Below, piece by piece: positions 10,201-18,435 of a stretch of 64,000 nucleotides of DNA. Where the stretch lies: the NCBI GenBank assembly GCA_011391085.1, contig JAABRD010000021.1:20583-84582 (forward strand). The letters run 5' to 3'. The position numbers were made by a program, and so were the translations under genes. Positions within the stretch are counted from its first letter, which is position 1; each line of letters opens with the position of its first letter. This DNA comes from Thiotrichaceae bacterium. GTDB lineage: Bacteria; Pseudomonadota; Gammaproteobacteria; Beggiatoales; Beggiatoaceae. The notes below the pieces were generated by a model. The model searched no databases and had not been told where the DNA came from. It saw only the letters and a list, made by a program, of their open reading frames with translations.

Positions 10201-12875
10201 ACATGGATTTCCCCTGGCACTCCAATCGGCATCAACTGGAGATAATTATCCAAAATATAGATTTGCAAATCTGGAATCGGAATGCCTACCACACTGCCCG
10301 GACTGTTTAAATCTTGAAGAGACAGTGGCCGATACGTGACATGCACCGTGGTTTCTGTGATGCCATACATATTCACCAATTGCGGACGCAGGTCACCATG
10401 TCGGTCAAACCAGGGTTTCAAACTTTGAAACTCCAATGCTTCACCTCCAAAAATCACATACCGTAGCTTCAAATCTGTCGGCTGATCGACCTGTTCTTCG
10501 GCCACCATCAGTTGACGAAACGCCGAAGGAGTTTGATTGAGAACTGTGACTCCGTGGGTCCCCAGTAACTCATAAAAGGCTTTGGGAGAACGAGACACCC
10601 AATAGGGCACCACAATCAATTTGCCCCCATACATCAAAGCCCCCCAAATTTCCCACACGGAAAAATCAAACGCATAAGAGTGGAAGAGAGTCCACACATC
10701 TTGGTTATTGAAGTGGTACCAAGGTTGTGTCGCAGCGAACAGGCGCGTGACATTGTCATGCGTAATTAACGCCCCTTTCGGTTTCCCGGTTGAACCGGAA
10801 GTATAAATGACATACGCCAAGTTCGAAGGCGTCACCACCGGCACGGGATTGTCCTGGCTGAAGGTTGACAACGTCTCATTCCCCGTGTCTAAACAAAACA
10901 CTGTGAGGTTTGCCGAGACACTCAGTTTCTTCAAAAAACTGAGTTTCTGATGGGACTGAGTCAACAAGATAGGCACTTGGGAATCCTCCAACATAAATTC
11001 CAGCCGTGCTTCCGGATAAGTGGGATCAAGCGGAACATAAGCCCCGCCGGCTTTTAGGATACCTAACAAACCGATCACCATTTCCATAGAACGTTCCAAG
11101 CAGAGACCCACTAACGTATCTGGGACCACCCCTAAACTGCGTAAATAATTGGCCAGTTGATTGGCTTTTTGATTCAATTCGCGGTACGTCAAGGTTTGGT
11201 TCTCAAACACCACCGCCACCGCGTTCGGTGCTTTTTCCACCTGTGCTTCCACCCATTGCTGAATACTTTCGGTGGTAGAGTAATCCACCTCTGTGCGGTT
11301 CCACTTCCGAAATTGTTCCACTTCCGTGGCAGTCAGTAACGGTAACGCATGAATCGGTTGAGTAGGTTGGGTCAAGCTACCTTCCAACAACAGTTGATAA
11401 TGACCAATCAGTCGCTTAATCGTAACTTCTTCAAACAAGTCAGTGTTATAACGAAACTTTGCTTCCAACCCATGGACCGTCTCCTCCATCACTAAGATTA
11501 AGTCAAACACCGCATTCAAATTCTCGGTAGGCAAGGGCGTGAGAGTCAAATCGGCTAATTTTATCTCCTCCACAGCCGTGTTTTGTAAGCCAAACCACAC
11601 TTGAAACAACGGCGTGTGACTCAAATTCCGGGCCGGTTGTAACTCCACCACCAATTTCTCAAAGGGTAAATCTTGATGGGCGTAAGCATTCAAGGCGACT
11701 TGTTTCACCCGCTGGAGTAATTCGTTAAAACTGGGGTTACCCTCAAAATTGATTCGTAACACCAACGTGTTGATAAATAACCCAATCAGCGGTTCCGTTT
11801 GACTATGAATGCGATTGGCAATGGGCGTTCCAATGACAATGTCAGATTGACCGGTATAGCGATGCAGTAACGTCGTAAATATTGCCACCAAGGTCATAAA
11901 CAAGGTCACACCAGACTGCTGACTCAACTGCTGAAGACGTTGCGTAACCTCTGCTGACACATACAAGTATTCCGTTTTGCCCCGATAACGTTGCACCGAC
12001 CGCCGTGGATAATCGGTGGGCAATTCCAATAACGCCGGAATCCCAGCCAGTTGTTGTTTCCAGTAATGGAGAAGTTTATCCAAAAACTCACCACTCAATT
12101 TTTGCCGTTGCCAAACCGCAAAATCCGCATATTGAATAGCCAACGGAGGCAACGGCGAAGTCTGACCGCCGGTAGCAAAGACGTTATAGAGAATTGACAA
12201 TTCACGCACCAAAATCCCCAATGACCACGCATCTGAAATAATATGATGGAGGGTGAGAATCAAAACATGTTCTAACTCGCTAAGTTTGACCAGCAGAAGC
12301 CGAAACAGGGGAGGTTGTGTCAAGTCGAAGAGAGTTTCGGCTTGGGCGCGAGTGAGACGTTGAATGTCTTCGTCCCGTTGCGATTCTGGAAGGTCTGCCA
12401 AAGACACGATAGGCAGTTCTAAAGTCATCTGCGGAGAAATCACTTGCACCGGTTGCCCGGCTTGAAATTGAAAGGACGTGCGCAATATTTCATGGCGTTG
12501 CAGGAGATGATTGACACTTTGTTCTAACGCCTTTACCTGAAGCGGCCCTGCCATTTTTACCACGATAGGCGGCATGTTATAACTGGCGGTCCGACCTTGT
12601 TCCAACTGATTGAGGAACCACAGTCGTTGTTGCCCAAACGAGAGAGGTAACAGTTCTTGACGAGACACGGGCGGAATGGGAACTTCTGCCGTGACTTGAG
12701 TATTCGCCACCTGTTCGAGGAAGCGAATCAGGTCAGTTTTAGACTGGGCAATCTCTTCCTTTAAAGCCGCAGTTAATTTCCCCTTGGGGGCACTATAGCG
12801 CAAGCGACCTGCTTCTAGCCAGAGATGGATGTCGAGTTGATTGAGTTGACGTAGGAGTGTTTCAATGGGTTTCAT
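4221..12875 (-). CDS. NRPS: docking-C-A(Thr)-PCP-ST-C-A(Gly)-PCP-TE
   Basis: A 2884-residue terminal nonribosomal peptide synthetase. Residues 1-55 are a TubC_N-like docking domain. Domain markers: C1 HHIISDAW (about 210); A1 YTSGSTGKPKG (about 688); PCP1 DNFFELGGDS (about 1088); sulfotransferase PPRSGTTL (about 1185); C2 HHIISDGW (about 1668); A2 YTSGSTGKPKG (about 2165); PCP2 DNFFELGGHS (about 2550); thioesterase GHSFGG (about 2688). Specificity residues read by eye against GrsA give DFWNIGMVH for A1, the classic Thr code, and DILQLGLIW for A2, the classic Gly code. The sulfotransferase between PCP1 and C2 is unusual. No epimerase domain is seen. As the last gene of the cluster, it should release the product. 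Palindromic insertions occur in A1 and C2. Confidence 0.95.
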   Translation of the reverse strand: MKPIETLLRQLNQLDIHLWLEAGRLRYSAPKGKLTAALKEEIAQSKTDLIRFLEQVANTQVTAEVPIPPVSRQELLPLSFGQQRLWFLNQLEQGRTASYNMPPIVVKMAGPLQVKALEQSVNHLLQRHEILRTSFQFQAGQPVQVISPQMTLELPIVSLADLPESQRDEDIQRLTRAQAETLFDLTQPPLFRLLLVKLSELEHVLILTLHHIISDAWSLGILVRELSILYNVFATGGQTSPLPPLAIQYADFAVWQRQKLSGEFLDKLLHYWKQQLAGIPALLELPTDYPRRSVQRYRGKTEYLYVSAEVTQRLQQLSQQSGVTLFMTLVAIFTTLLHRYTGQSDIVIGTPIANRIHSQTEPLIGLFINTLVLRINFEGNPSFNELLQRVKQVALNAYAHQDLPFEKLVVELQPARNLSHTPLFQVWFGLQNTAVEEIKLADLTLTPLPTENLNAVFDLILVMEETVHGLEAKFRYNTDLFEEVTIKRLIGHYQLLLEGSLTQPTQPIHALPLLTATEVEQFRKWNRTEVDYSTTESIQQWVEAQVEKAPNAVAVVFENQTLTYRELNQKANQLANYLRSLGVVPDTLVGLCLERSMEMVIGLLGILKAGGAYVPLDPTYPEARLEFMLEDSQVPILLTQSHQKLSFLKKLSVSANLTVFCLDTGNETLSTFSQDNPVPVVTPSNLAYVIYTSGSTGKPKGALITHDNVTRLFAATQPWYHFNNQDVWTLFHSYAFDFSVWEIWGALMYGGKLIVVPYWVSRSPKAFYELLGTHGVTVLNQTPSAFRQLMVAEEQVDQPTDLKLRYVIFGGEALEFQSLKPWFDRHGDLRPQLVNMYGITETTVHVTYRPLSLQDLNSPGSVVGIPIPDLQIYILDNYLQLMPIGVPGEIHVGGAGLARGYLNRPDLTAARFIPNPFVPWARLYKTGDLARYLSNDQLEYLGRIDNQVKIRGFRIELGEIEAVLVQHPLIREALVIGWEEKTTASFKATQRLVAYLVNTAPVTPRELRQFLLEKLPEYMVPATFIMLEAFPLTANGKVDRRALPSPEGTREYLETAYVAPQTEMERLIARLWTEVLGVERIGIHDNFFELGGDSIKVAIFVNRLQEQLKKIVHVVALFEAPSIADFMVYLNQHYPELLSPPGTITEVVQTVDSAKVEHIRQLISPLPLPPVRVPKNPPAIFVLSPPRSGTTLMRVILGGHPRLFAPPELELLNFNTLSERKDALSGRNSFWLEGTLRAIMAIQNCDADEAKRLMTEYETQGWTVQQLYRQLQTWLGDRLLVDKSPSYALDRNVLDHAEQYFENTLYIHLLRHPYGMIHSFEEARLHQVFFRYPHTFSPRELAELVWLISHQNILEFLQQIPASRQHIVRFEELTQQPRQVVEGICQFIGLEFHPEMLKPYQDQKQRMTDGIYAISKMLGDVKFHTHKQIDSHTAERWKETYTKDFLSDLTWEMARHLGYERESSAILTTIQAIPRTENLPLSFAQQRLWFLYQLEGPSATYNMTASVRLEGTLNEQALQQSFELIVQRHENLLTCFITVNGEPSVRIAEEAKMTLQVVDLRIFGLEALAGNMPRSPNPAGLEALAGDMLPPPAEASSPTLAGDVLPPPAEASSPVRSGISEVQEREVQRLLRVEVQHQFDLERGPLFRATLLRLHSTFHILSLNMHHIISDGWSLRILIQELVTLYNAISTNLDSSEVPLSTLHSPLSTKQPLSTILPPLPIQYVDFAQWQRQWLQGARLAQQVNYWKQQLTGAPALLELPTDFPRPPVQQFRGANAYFQVPLEVMQPLEQISRQAQTTLFMTTLATFAILLSRYSGQRDIVIGSPIAGRTLKEIEPLIGFFVNTLVLRLHLEENPTVDEFLQQVRQVTLGAYTHQEIPFEQLVEELQPARSLSYSPLFQVMFMLQSMPLSPLELVGLSMTPLMQDNVMVKFDLTVSLEETPHGLSGTVEYNSDLFTATTIQRLINHYQTLLTSLVSHRQQPVLQLPLLSVAEEQQIRVTWNNTQVAYPTHQCVHQLFESQVEKTPDAIAVVFEEQTLSYRQLNQRANQLAHYLQTLGVQPETLVGICVERSLEMMIGLLGVLKAGGAYVPLDPAFPSDRLAFYVEDANVTILVIQSSLKELFASPSIQRVCLDTGSHLLVQHSPDNPRSGVTPANLAYVIYTSGSTGKPKGVMIGHQAVVNFLSSMRDKPGLTSRDVLMAVTTISFDIAGLELYLPLLVGAKIILARREWVTDGPQLLDKLMSSGTTVMQATPATWRLLLASGWESPLPLKVLCGGEALTRELSSQLLDKSGAVWNLYGPTETTIWSAVHQVSHSSDWDSKEVVEPLGYPIANTQFYILDTYSQVVPVGVAGELHIGGDGLARGYLNRPELTAEKFIPHPFSNDHAAKIYKTGDLARYLPNGNIEYLGRLDNQVKIRGFRIELGEIEAALVQHPSIRQSVVLVHTDTTGEKRLVAYLVMSSPDLPVDVTAVREVLKQRLPDYMIPAVFISLPAFPLTPNGKVNRLALPAPEAMARQLRSHYVAPRDTVELQLVPIWEDLLNVHPIGIQDNFFELGGHSLLAVRLMAQIERQFQKRLQLASLFQGATIEQQARLLHQHREEAWSALVPIQPKGSQPPFFGLAGAGGHVLYFYELARHLGSDQPCYGLQPRGLDGDSSPHQTVEEIATYYIETMRTVQPQGPYRIGGHSFGGWVAYEMAQQLRKQGEEVALLAILDTPAPRPVKPHSVQDGWDKAQWLTHLARIMGHLYHVTLSVTEETLRELAPETQLRYVHDQLKQAQILPNEASIKPFRGIVEVYKANVRTHYYPKNVEPVTLTLFRARDAQPDTLAVEEAQNRELWKDPAYGWSAFGEVTVMEVPGDHLTMLNAPQVEALAGRLRESLQRR
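7730..7781. repeat. In-gene heptamer tandem repeat
   Basis: GTGGAGA units repeat tandemly inside C2 of the NRPS gene, in frame. They encode a Ser/Leu/Pro-rich loop (PLSTLHSPLST) just after the HHxxxDG motif. A related heptamer array lies in the KS-AT gene at 33990-34022 and another, intergenic, at 63217-63248. Confidence 0.8.
8034..8188. repeat. Family B' palindromes inside NRPS C2 domain
   Basis: Four half-sites of GGACTAGAGGCTT-AGCCGG or its complement lie in a row inside the coding sequence. They add roughly 50 residues (about 1563-1614) of the type GLEALAGDM and PPPAEASSP between two conserved stretches of the condensation domain. The frame stays open throughout. The same sequence is intergenic at 41192, 37003 and elsewhere. 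Confidence 0.85.
10920..10949. repeat. Family C palindrome inside A1 (Thr) domain
   Basis: The inverted repeat CTCAGTTTCTTCAAAAAACT with its complementary end lies in frame and encodes LSFLKKLS in a loop of the adenylation domain, around residue 645. The family is intergenic at 26602, 41111 and 63157. Confidence 0.75.
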
Positions 12876-12905
12876 TGGTTTACCTTCTTGTGATTTTTGT
12901 TTGCT

Positions 12906-13003
12906 GTTGGAGTTCGGAATTTATTCCGCTGGAGTCCGGAATTTATTCCGCTGGAGTCCGGAATTGATTCCGCACCTGAAACGGAATAAATTCCGGACTC
13001 CAA
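12906..13003. repeat. Family A repeats between NRPS and PKS genes
   Basis: Three direct copies of GGAGTCCGGAATTTATTCCG-like sequence are followed by one inverted copy. They fill most of the 143 bases between the two megasynthase genes. Each unit is itself a near-palindrome around GGAATTTATTCC. Confidence 0.85.
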
Positions 13004-13018
13004 ATTATCGCCTGACTA

Positions 13019-16000
13019 TTACAACTCCCCCTCTTCGCGTTCTTCCGCATCTTGGTCTTGTGATGGTTTAGCTTTCGTCGCCCACTTTAGAACCTTAATC
13101 TGTTCTGCAAAATCAGCCACTCTCGGTTCTTCAAACAGTTGTGTGAGTGATAACTCCACTTGGAAAGTTTTCCGAATGTGACTGACCATTTGAGTGATGA
13201 GTAAAGAATTGCCACCCAGTTCAAAGAAATTGTCATAAATCCCAATAGGACTCATTCCTAACAAGCGTTCCCAAATCACCACCAATGCCGTTTCTAATTC
13301 ATCACGCGATGGTACGTAAGGGTTCAACAGGTTGGGACGTGCATGACGCGCTTGAGATTTTGCTTCCGTCGCCGTCTGTCTGGCGATAACATCAAATTCC
13401 ACCCATTGGTCAATACGTGGTTGCAGGGGAGTCGCACATACTATCAAGCGCGATTCTGAAGCACTGCACGCTACCACTCTTGGCCACACCTCAAGGAATT
13501 CTTGGAAACTGATAGCCAAACTTCTGAGTTGTGCCCCCATTTTGGCATGGTCAACTGGCTTGTCATCAAATTCCAAGTCATCCCAATTTACGCTTATCCA
13601 TCTGGGCAGAAACGGAGTTTTTTCCAAAAACTCGGTTCCTTGAGAATGTCGTTGATTCACAAACGCATCCATAAATGTGTTCGCGCCCGCATAGGCAGCA
13701 AATCCTAGCCCTCCCAATATGGGAGAGAGGGAAGAGAATAACAGTACCCAGTCAGGAGTACGATTCTGCAACACTTCTGCCAACACTTTGAGTCCTTCTA
13801 TCTTGCCTTGAAAATGTTGTTCACAGTAGGCGCGGTCCGTATCAGCAATAGTGCGAACCGAAGCTTTTCCTACAATTCCTGCCGCATGAATCACGCCATG
13901 AACTGTTCCCCATTGCGCTTCGGTCTGGGTAAATACGGCTTGCATTTGGAGGAGGTTGCTGACATCGACACTGGCTAACAACACTTCTCCTCCCAAAGTT
14001 TCAAGGTGTTGCACCTTACGCAATTTGTGACTGACGTTATCGGTTTCCTCATGCGTGGCTAACCATTGCGTCCACTCTGCTTTCGGAGGCAATTGGGTAC
14101 GTCCTAGCAAAATTAATTTTGCTTGGAAAGTTTTCGCTAAGTATTCTGCTATCAGTAACCCAATCTGACCTAAACCACCGGTGATGAGATAGACGCCACC
14201 TTGTCGAAATGGGAGACCTGGACTAGAGGCTTCCGCCGGTAAACTGATTGGTTCAAACGTTTGTACCCACCGATGGGTCCCTCGATAAGCAATGGTGCGG
14301 TGAATCGAAGTAGTCTGTAATTCTAATAACAGTTGCTTTACCAACCTCTCCTTATCTGATTTGGTCGCGGGTTCTTCCACATCCAGGCTTCGACAAGTGA
14401 TATGCGGATATTCTTGCGGAATCACTTTTAGCAAACCTAATACCGGGGATTTATCTGGACACAAGGATTCGGTACCAATCACTTCCTGGAGATGGTTGGC
14501 AATGATGGTCAAAGTCAGCGGGGTCGTCCAGATTTGCTTGGCTAAGGCTAGGCAGAGATATAATACGCTGTAGAAGCCTTTCTCCATCAAAACTGTCTCC
14601 CTCCTCAAACCTGACAGGTCTTCGAGACCTGTCAGGTTTTCCTTAGAAGGGCCTGTCTCTATCAAACCTGACAGGTCTTGAAGACCTGTCAGGTTTTCCG
14701 TTAATAACCAACTATGCACTATCTGAGAAGGCACTTTCCCCACAGAATGCAACGTCGTCAACAAGGTCTGATAGTCCCCAGGTTGCGACGGATTGAGGAC
14801 ATAACGTTGCGGCCCCAGTTGGGCAAAACGGGTCCCACTTTGTACCGTGATGACTTCCTGCCCAGCCTGTGTTAACTGTTCTACTAACAGAGAAGTTAGG
14901 TCGTCCGCTGGTGTCAAAAACACTAACCAACTGGCTTTCGAGGTGATGGAAGTCAAGTTAGAAATCGGTAAACGTCGCCACGAAGGAACATAGAACCAAT
15001 TCGCTATATCTGATTTCTTGACGACCATTTCTGGATTAGCGTAGGGTGCGTCCCACGCACCATTTCCACCTTGATTCGGTTCTATCCAATACCGTTGCTT
15101 CTCGAACGGATAGGTCGGCAACGGCACTCGCTGCCGTTGTTCGTTGGCATAAAACGCTGTCCAATTCACTTCCACACCAGCTACCCACAACCGTCCCAAT
15201 GTGGTCAGAACCGAAGACAACTCTGGTTGCCCATATTGAGGCGGTTTTAAGGTTGACAAAACCTGTTGTTCAGGCGGACGGTCTGGATGTTGCAAAATCA
15301 GTGGACTCAACACTTGTCCCGGACCGACCTCTAACAAAATCGCTTCTTTCTCCTCTTGAAACAGCCTTTGGACCGTGTCGCTGAATCGTAAGGTTTGACT
15401 AATCACTTGCGTGTAATAACGCGGGTCAGTGGCTTGTTGCGGTGTCATCCAAGTGCCCGTGATACTTGACAACCAAGGAATTTTTGGAGGTTGCAATGAC
15501 AAGGTTTGGATTTTTTCTAACAAAGGTACCATTAAGGGTGTCATCAAGTACGAATGCAACGGTTTCCTGGCCGTCATCAGGTAGCATTGAACTTGTTGTG
15601 ATAGCAACTGTTCTTGAAGTTTTTGAACGGCTGATGGTGTGCCTGACACGATACATTGGGAAACGCCATTGACTGCGGCTAGGGACAATTCGGGTCCTAA
15701 CCAAGAACGTACCACCAATTCTGGTTGGAGGATAGATAACATTCGTCCCTCCGTCAATTGTGGCAGCAAGGTGGTTGCATACGCCATCATGGCCAATGCC
15801 TCCTCTAGGGACACCACTCCCGCTAGACAAGCGGCCACATATTCGCCTTGACTGTATCCTAACATGGCATCCGGTTGTATCCCATAACTCATCCACAATT
15901 GGGCTAACGCATACTCCACCACAAACAACGTCACTGGCGCCGTCGAGGAGTCCAAAGCGTAGCTTTGTCCCTCTCTCATCCCCAACACGTCTCGCACATC

Positions 16001-17806
16001 CCATTTTAAATGAGGCTTCAACAACTCGGCACACTTATCAATCGGTTCCCGAAACAACGGTTCTTCTCGATACAGTTCCGCAGTCATTTTGGGATATTCA
16101 GAACCCAAGCCTGGAAACATAAAAATGACAGGCCGCGGTTTTCCCTCTGGGGAGGAGTGGGTGAAGACACTTTGTGGACTGTTGGTCTGTAACGCTTTCT
16201 TAGCTTGTTCAACGGTTTGACAAAAGACGAGGCGCCGATATTGAAATGGACGACGACCCACTGCCAGGGTGTAGGCTATATCTGCTAAGAGTGAGTTTCC
16301 CTCCCGCAGCTTTCCTAAGCCTTCGAGGCTTAGGAAAGCTAAGTCTGCTAGAAGTGGGTCGCCCTCCCGCAGCTTTCCTAAGCCTTCGAGGCTTAGGAAA
16401 GCTAAGAGATTTTGTGTCATCGTTTCCAGGGCACTTGCAGTTTTAGCCGATAACGGTAACAATTGCCAAGGACGAGAAGGACCAGAGGGAGATTGTGAAG
16501 GCGCCTCTTCCAACACGACATGGGCATTCGTTCCTCCAATTCCCAAGGAACTGACACCGGCCCGCCGCGGTAGCCCACTTTGAGTTTGCCATTCGGTCAA
16601 CTGGTTATTGACATAGAAAGGACTGTTCGCAAAGTCAATGTTCGGATTGGGTTGTTCAAAATGTAAAGAGGGCGGAATTTGACGATGTTTCAAGGCTAAC
16701 ACGGTCTTGATAAGACTGGCCACGCCTGCGGCAGTGTCTAAGTGTCCTAAATTAGATTTCACCGACCCAAGGGCACAATATCCCGTTTTTGTGGTGCTAC
16801 GCCGATAGGCTTGAGTTAACGCGGCCACTTCTATTGGGTCCCCCAAACCTGTGCCAGTTCCATGGGCTTCCACATAACTGATGGTATCCGCATTCACATC
16901 AGCCATCATTAATGCCTCTTCCACGACTTTGGCTTGCCCATCGACACTGGGTGCCGTGTAACCGACTTTAGCAGCCCCGTCATTGTTGATCGCAAACCCT
17001 TTGATGATGGCATGAATGCAGTCTCCATCTGCAAGCGCGTCTTCCAATCGTTTCAACAATACGATACCGACTCCATTGGCATCTAACGTCCCTTGGGCGC
17101 GGGCATCAAAAGCGCGACAGTGACCGTCGGGGGACATAATGCCACCGGGTTGATACCAGTAGCCAGTGACTTGCGGAAGTTGAATGGTGACTCCTCCAGC
17201 TAACACCATATCCGATTGGTAATTGAGTAAACTTTGACAACCCATGGCTACCGCGACGAGGGAGGAGGAACAACCGGTGCCCACACAGACGCTGGGACCT
17301 GTTAAGTTCATTTTATAAGACACTCGCGTCGGGATGAAATCTTTGTCATTACTCATCACCATTGCCCAACCGCCAATGGTTTCTAGGATAGAATCAAAGT
17401 TGGAACTTAGATTTCTAATCAGATAGCTATTGAGACCGGCACCGGCATAAACGCCAATTCGACCTGGGTAAGAGATTGAATCATAACCTGCGTGTTCCAG
17501 AACTTCCCAAGCACATTCTAAGAAGAGACGATGTTGCGGATCCATGACTTCTGCTTCGCGGGCCGTGAGGTCAAAAAAGGAGGCATCAAACTCTTCCACG
17601 CCTTTTAACAGTCCGTAGGCTTTGACGTAATGAGGGTCGTTTAGGAACTCTTCTGGAATCCCGGCGGCCCGTAGTGTCTCGTCATCAAAATGAGTGATCG
17701 ACTCAACACCGTTGCGTAAGTTTTGCCAAAATTGTTCAAGTTGTTGGGCACCAGGGACGCGAAGACTGATGCCAATAATGGCTAGAGAAGGTAGTTGTTC
17801 GGTCAT
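13019..17806 (-). CDS. Type I polyketide synthase: KS-AT-KR-ACP
   Basis: One extension module of 1595 residues. The start at 17806 (MTEQLPSLAIIG) is chosen because earlier codons read through repeat sequence. KS (about 5-425) has the active Cys in VGTGCSSSLVA (about 180) and the His residues of VEAHGTGTG and KSNLGHLDTA. AT (about 555-860) has the nucleophile in GYSQGEY (about 648) and a changed downstream motif, KPLHS rather than HAFHS. KR (about 1205-1390) has GGLGQIG and the SS...YAGAN catalytic set but no LDD motif. ACP has DNFFELGGNS (about 1530). It follows the Asn-type NRPS gene and precedes the Thr module, so it should add one ketoreduced two-carbon unit to Asn. Six or more palindromic insertions lie in its linkers. 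Confidence 0.94.
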   Translation of the reverse strand: MTEQLPSLAIIGISLRVPGAQQLEQFWQNLRNGVESITHFDDETLRAAGIPEEFLNDPHYVKAYGLLKGVEEFDASFFDLTAREAEVMDPQHRLFLECAWEVLEHAGYDSISYPGRIGVYAGAGLNSYLIRNLSSNFDSILETIGGWAMVMSNDKDFIPTRVSYKMNLTGPSVCVGTGCSSSLVAVAMGCQSLLNYQSDMVLAGGVTIQLPQVTGYWYQPGGIMSPDGHCRAFDARAQGTLDANGVGIVLLKRLEDALADGDCIHAIIKGFAINNDGAAKVGYTAPSVDGQAKVVEEALMMADVNADTISYVEAHGTGTGLGDPIEVAALTQAYRRSTTKTGYCALGSVKSNLGHLDTAAGVASLIKTVLALKHRQIPPSLHFEQPNPNIDFANSPFYVNNQLTEWQTQSGLPRRAGVSSLGIGGTNAHVVLEEAPSQSPSGPSRPWQLLPLSAKTASALETMTQNLLAFLSLEGLGKLREGDPLLADLAFLSLEGLGKLREGNSLLADIAYTLAVGRRPFQYRRLVFCQTVEQAKKALQTNSPQSVFTHSSPEGKPRPVIFMFPGLGSEYPKMTAELYREEPLFREPIDKCAELLKPHLKWDVRDVLGMREGQSYALDSSTAPVTLFVVEYALAQLWMSYGIQPDAMLGYSQGEYVAACLAGVVSLEEALAMMAYATTLLPQLTEGRMLSILQPELVVRSWLGPELSLAAVNGVSQCIVSGTPSAVQKLQEQLLSQQVQCYLMTARKPLHSYLMTPLMVPLLEKIQTLSLQPPKIPWLSSITGTWMTPQQATDPRYYTQVISQTLRFSDTVQRLFQEEKEAILLEVGPGQVLSPLILQHPDRPPEQQVLSTLKPPQYGQPELSSVLTTLGRLWVAGVEVNWTAFYANEQRQRVPLPTYPFEKQRYWIEPNQGGNGAWDAPYANPEMVVKKSDIANWFYVPSWRRLPISNLTSITSKASWLVFLTPADDLTSLLVEQLTQAGQEVITVQSGTRFAQLGPQRYVLNPSQPGDYQTLLTTLHSVGKVPSQIVHSWLLTENLTGLQDLSGLIETGPSKENLTGLEDLSGLRRETVLMEKGFYSVLYLCLALAKQIWTTPLTLTIIANHLQEVIGTESLCPDKSPVLGLLKVIPQEYPHITCRSLDVEEPATKSDKERLVKQLLLELQTTSIHRTIAYRGTHRWVQTFEPISLPAEASSPGLPFRQGGVYLITGGLGQIGLLIAEYLAKTFQAKLILLGRTQLPPKAEWTQWLATHEETDNVSHKLRKVQHLETLGGEVLLASVDVSNLLQMQAVFTQTEAQWGTVHGVIHAAGIVGKASVRTIADTDRAYCEQHFQGKIEGLKVLAEVLQNRTPDWVLLFSSLSPILGGLGFAAYAGANTFMDAFVNQRHSQGTEFLEKTPFLPRWISVNWDDLEFDDKPVDHAKMGAQLRSLAISFQEFLEVWPRVVACSASESRLIVCATPLQPRIDQWVEFDVIARQTATEAKSQARHARPNLLNPYVPSRDELETALVVIWERLLGMSPIGIYDNFFELGGNSLLITQMVSHIRKTFQVELSLTQLFEEPRVADFAEQIKVLKWATKAKPSQDQDAEEREEGEL
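13609..13639. repeat. Family C palindrome inside the PKS gene
   Basis: GAAACGGAGTTTTTTCCAAA and its complementary end are read in frame as TEFLEKTPFL, between the KR catalytic region and the ACP. Confidence 0.75.
14606..14699. repeat. Two family D palindromes inside the PKS gene
   Basis: Two copies of AACCTGACAGGTCTT-GACCTGTCAGG lie head to tail at 14606-14643 and 14663-14699. They are in frame and encode two NLTGL-DLSGL peptides in the linker before the KR domain (about residues 1036-1067). Confidence 0.85.
15041..15061. repeat. Family F palindrome inside the PKS gene
   Basis: GTAGGGTGCGTCC and ACGCACC form a short palindrome read in frame as GAWDAPY, just after the AT domain. The same sequence is intergenic at 3748-3810. 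Confidence 0.75.
15945..15973. repeat. Family G palindrome inside the PKS AT domain
   Basis: GAGGAGTCCAAAGCGTAGCT lies within the AT coding sequence and is read as GQSYALDSS. The family is intergenic at 48225-48340 and 53398-53430. Confidence 0.65.
16308..16403. repeat. Two family E palindromes inside the PKS gene
   Basis: Two identical 33-bp palindromes (AGCTTTCCTAAGCC-GGCTTAGGAAAGCT) at 16308-16340 and 16371-16403 lie in a 63-bp direct repeat. The period is a multiple of three, so the frame is kept. The encoded peptide AFLSLEGLGKLREG appears twice between KS and AT. Confidence 0.9.
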
Positions 17807-17838
17807 AGTTAATGAATAGTGAATAATGAGTAGTCGAA

Positions 17839-17895
17839 GCCGGACTAGAGGCTTTAGCCGGTGGCAGTGGTACTTCACCGGCGGAAGCCTCTAGG
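17839..17895. repeat. Family B' palindrome upstream of PKS
   Basis: GGACTAGAGGCTTTAGCCGG and its complement flank a short spacer just upstream of the PKS start. An AATAATGA-type simple repeat lies between it and the start codon. Confidence 0.8.
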
Positions 17896-17962
17896 CAAGT
17901 CCTTGGTAATGGTTTTACCAAGACTTGACGAATTTTCAAAACTGATTGAGTCTCCTGGGAAG

Positions 17963-18286
17963 CTATTCCCAAATCGCGGAAGCATTCACGTTCACTCTTA
18001 GCACCTGCCCAGAATGTTTATTCGCTTCCGTTTCATACGGCGCCAGATAAACAAATTGGCCATCAAACGTACCCCCAATGAATCCTTTGTTGTGTTCGTG
18101 AAGTTGGGCACTATCATACATTTTCCAGCTAGACGGATTGGTGAATTCTCCCGTGGTATCATAGCGAGAGATTTGCCCGTGATAGACATTTGGGTCGCGA
18201 CAATGAGGTACAAAATAGATGTGTCTGCCATCAAAAATACCACCAAAGAAGCCGCGGCTGTGCGAATGAATCTGGGTGGTGTCATA
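17963..18286 (-). pseudogene. 5'-truncated copy of the propeller-repeat gene
   Basis: The last 107 codons match the 3' end of the intact gene at 25391-26587 almost residue for residue (FFGGIFDG, YFVPHC, DGQFVYLAPYE, VNVNASAIWE). The upstream five repeats are missing. The copy is cut exactly where a miniature inverted-repeat element begins at 18287, so the deletion edge coincides with the element end. Like the intact copy, it lies just upstream of a megasynthase gene on the same strand. Only about two of seven repeats are left, so it is unlikely to fold. Confidence 0.88.
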
Positions 18287-18422
18287 GGTAGTGTTGTACA
18301 AGTAATGGTATAGCGGTTTTGGAGTACGGAATTGATTCCGTTGGAGTACGGAATTAATTCCGCTTGAAACGGAATTAATTCCGTACTCCAAAACCCATAA
18401 CTATTACCTTTGCAACACTACC
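18287..18422. mobile_element. Miniature inverted-repeat element carrying family A units
   Basis: Its left end is GGTAGTGTTGTACAAGTAAT and its right end, read inwards on the other strand, is GGTAGTGTTGCAAAGGTAAT. Both ends continue into GG-TTTTGGAGTACGG, so family A repeat units form the body. The outer GGTAGTG matches the ends of elements at 32054 and 52394. No target duplication is seen, in line with a deletion on one side. Confidence 0.75.
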
Positions 18423-18435
18423 AAATTTTCTGCTG

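Noticed and set aside
13502..16446. Many 60-120-codon frames antisense to the PKS and NRPS genes
   Set aside because: They are shadows of strongly coding sequence on the other strand, without motifs or ribosome sites of their own.
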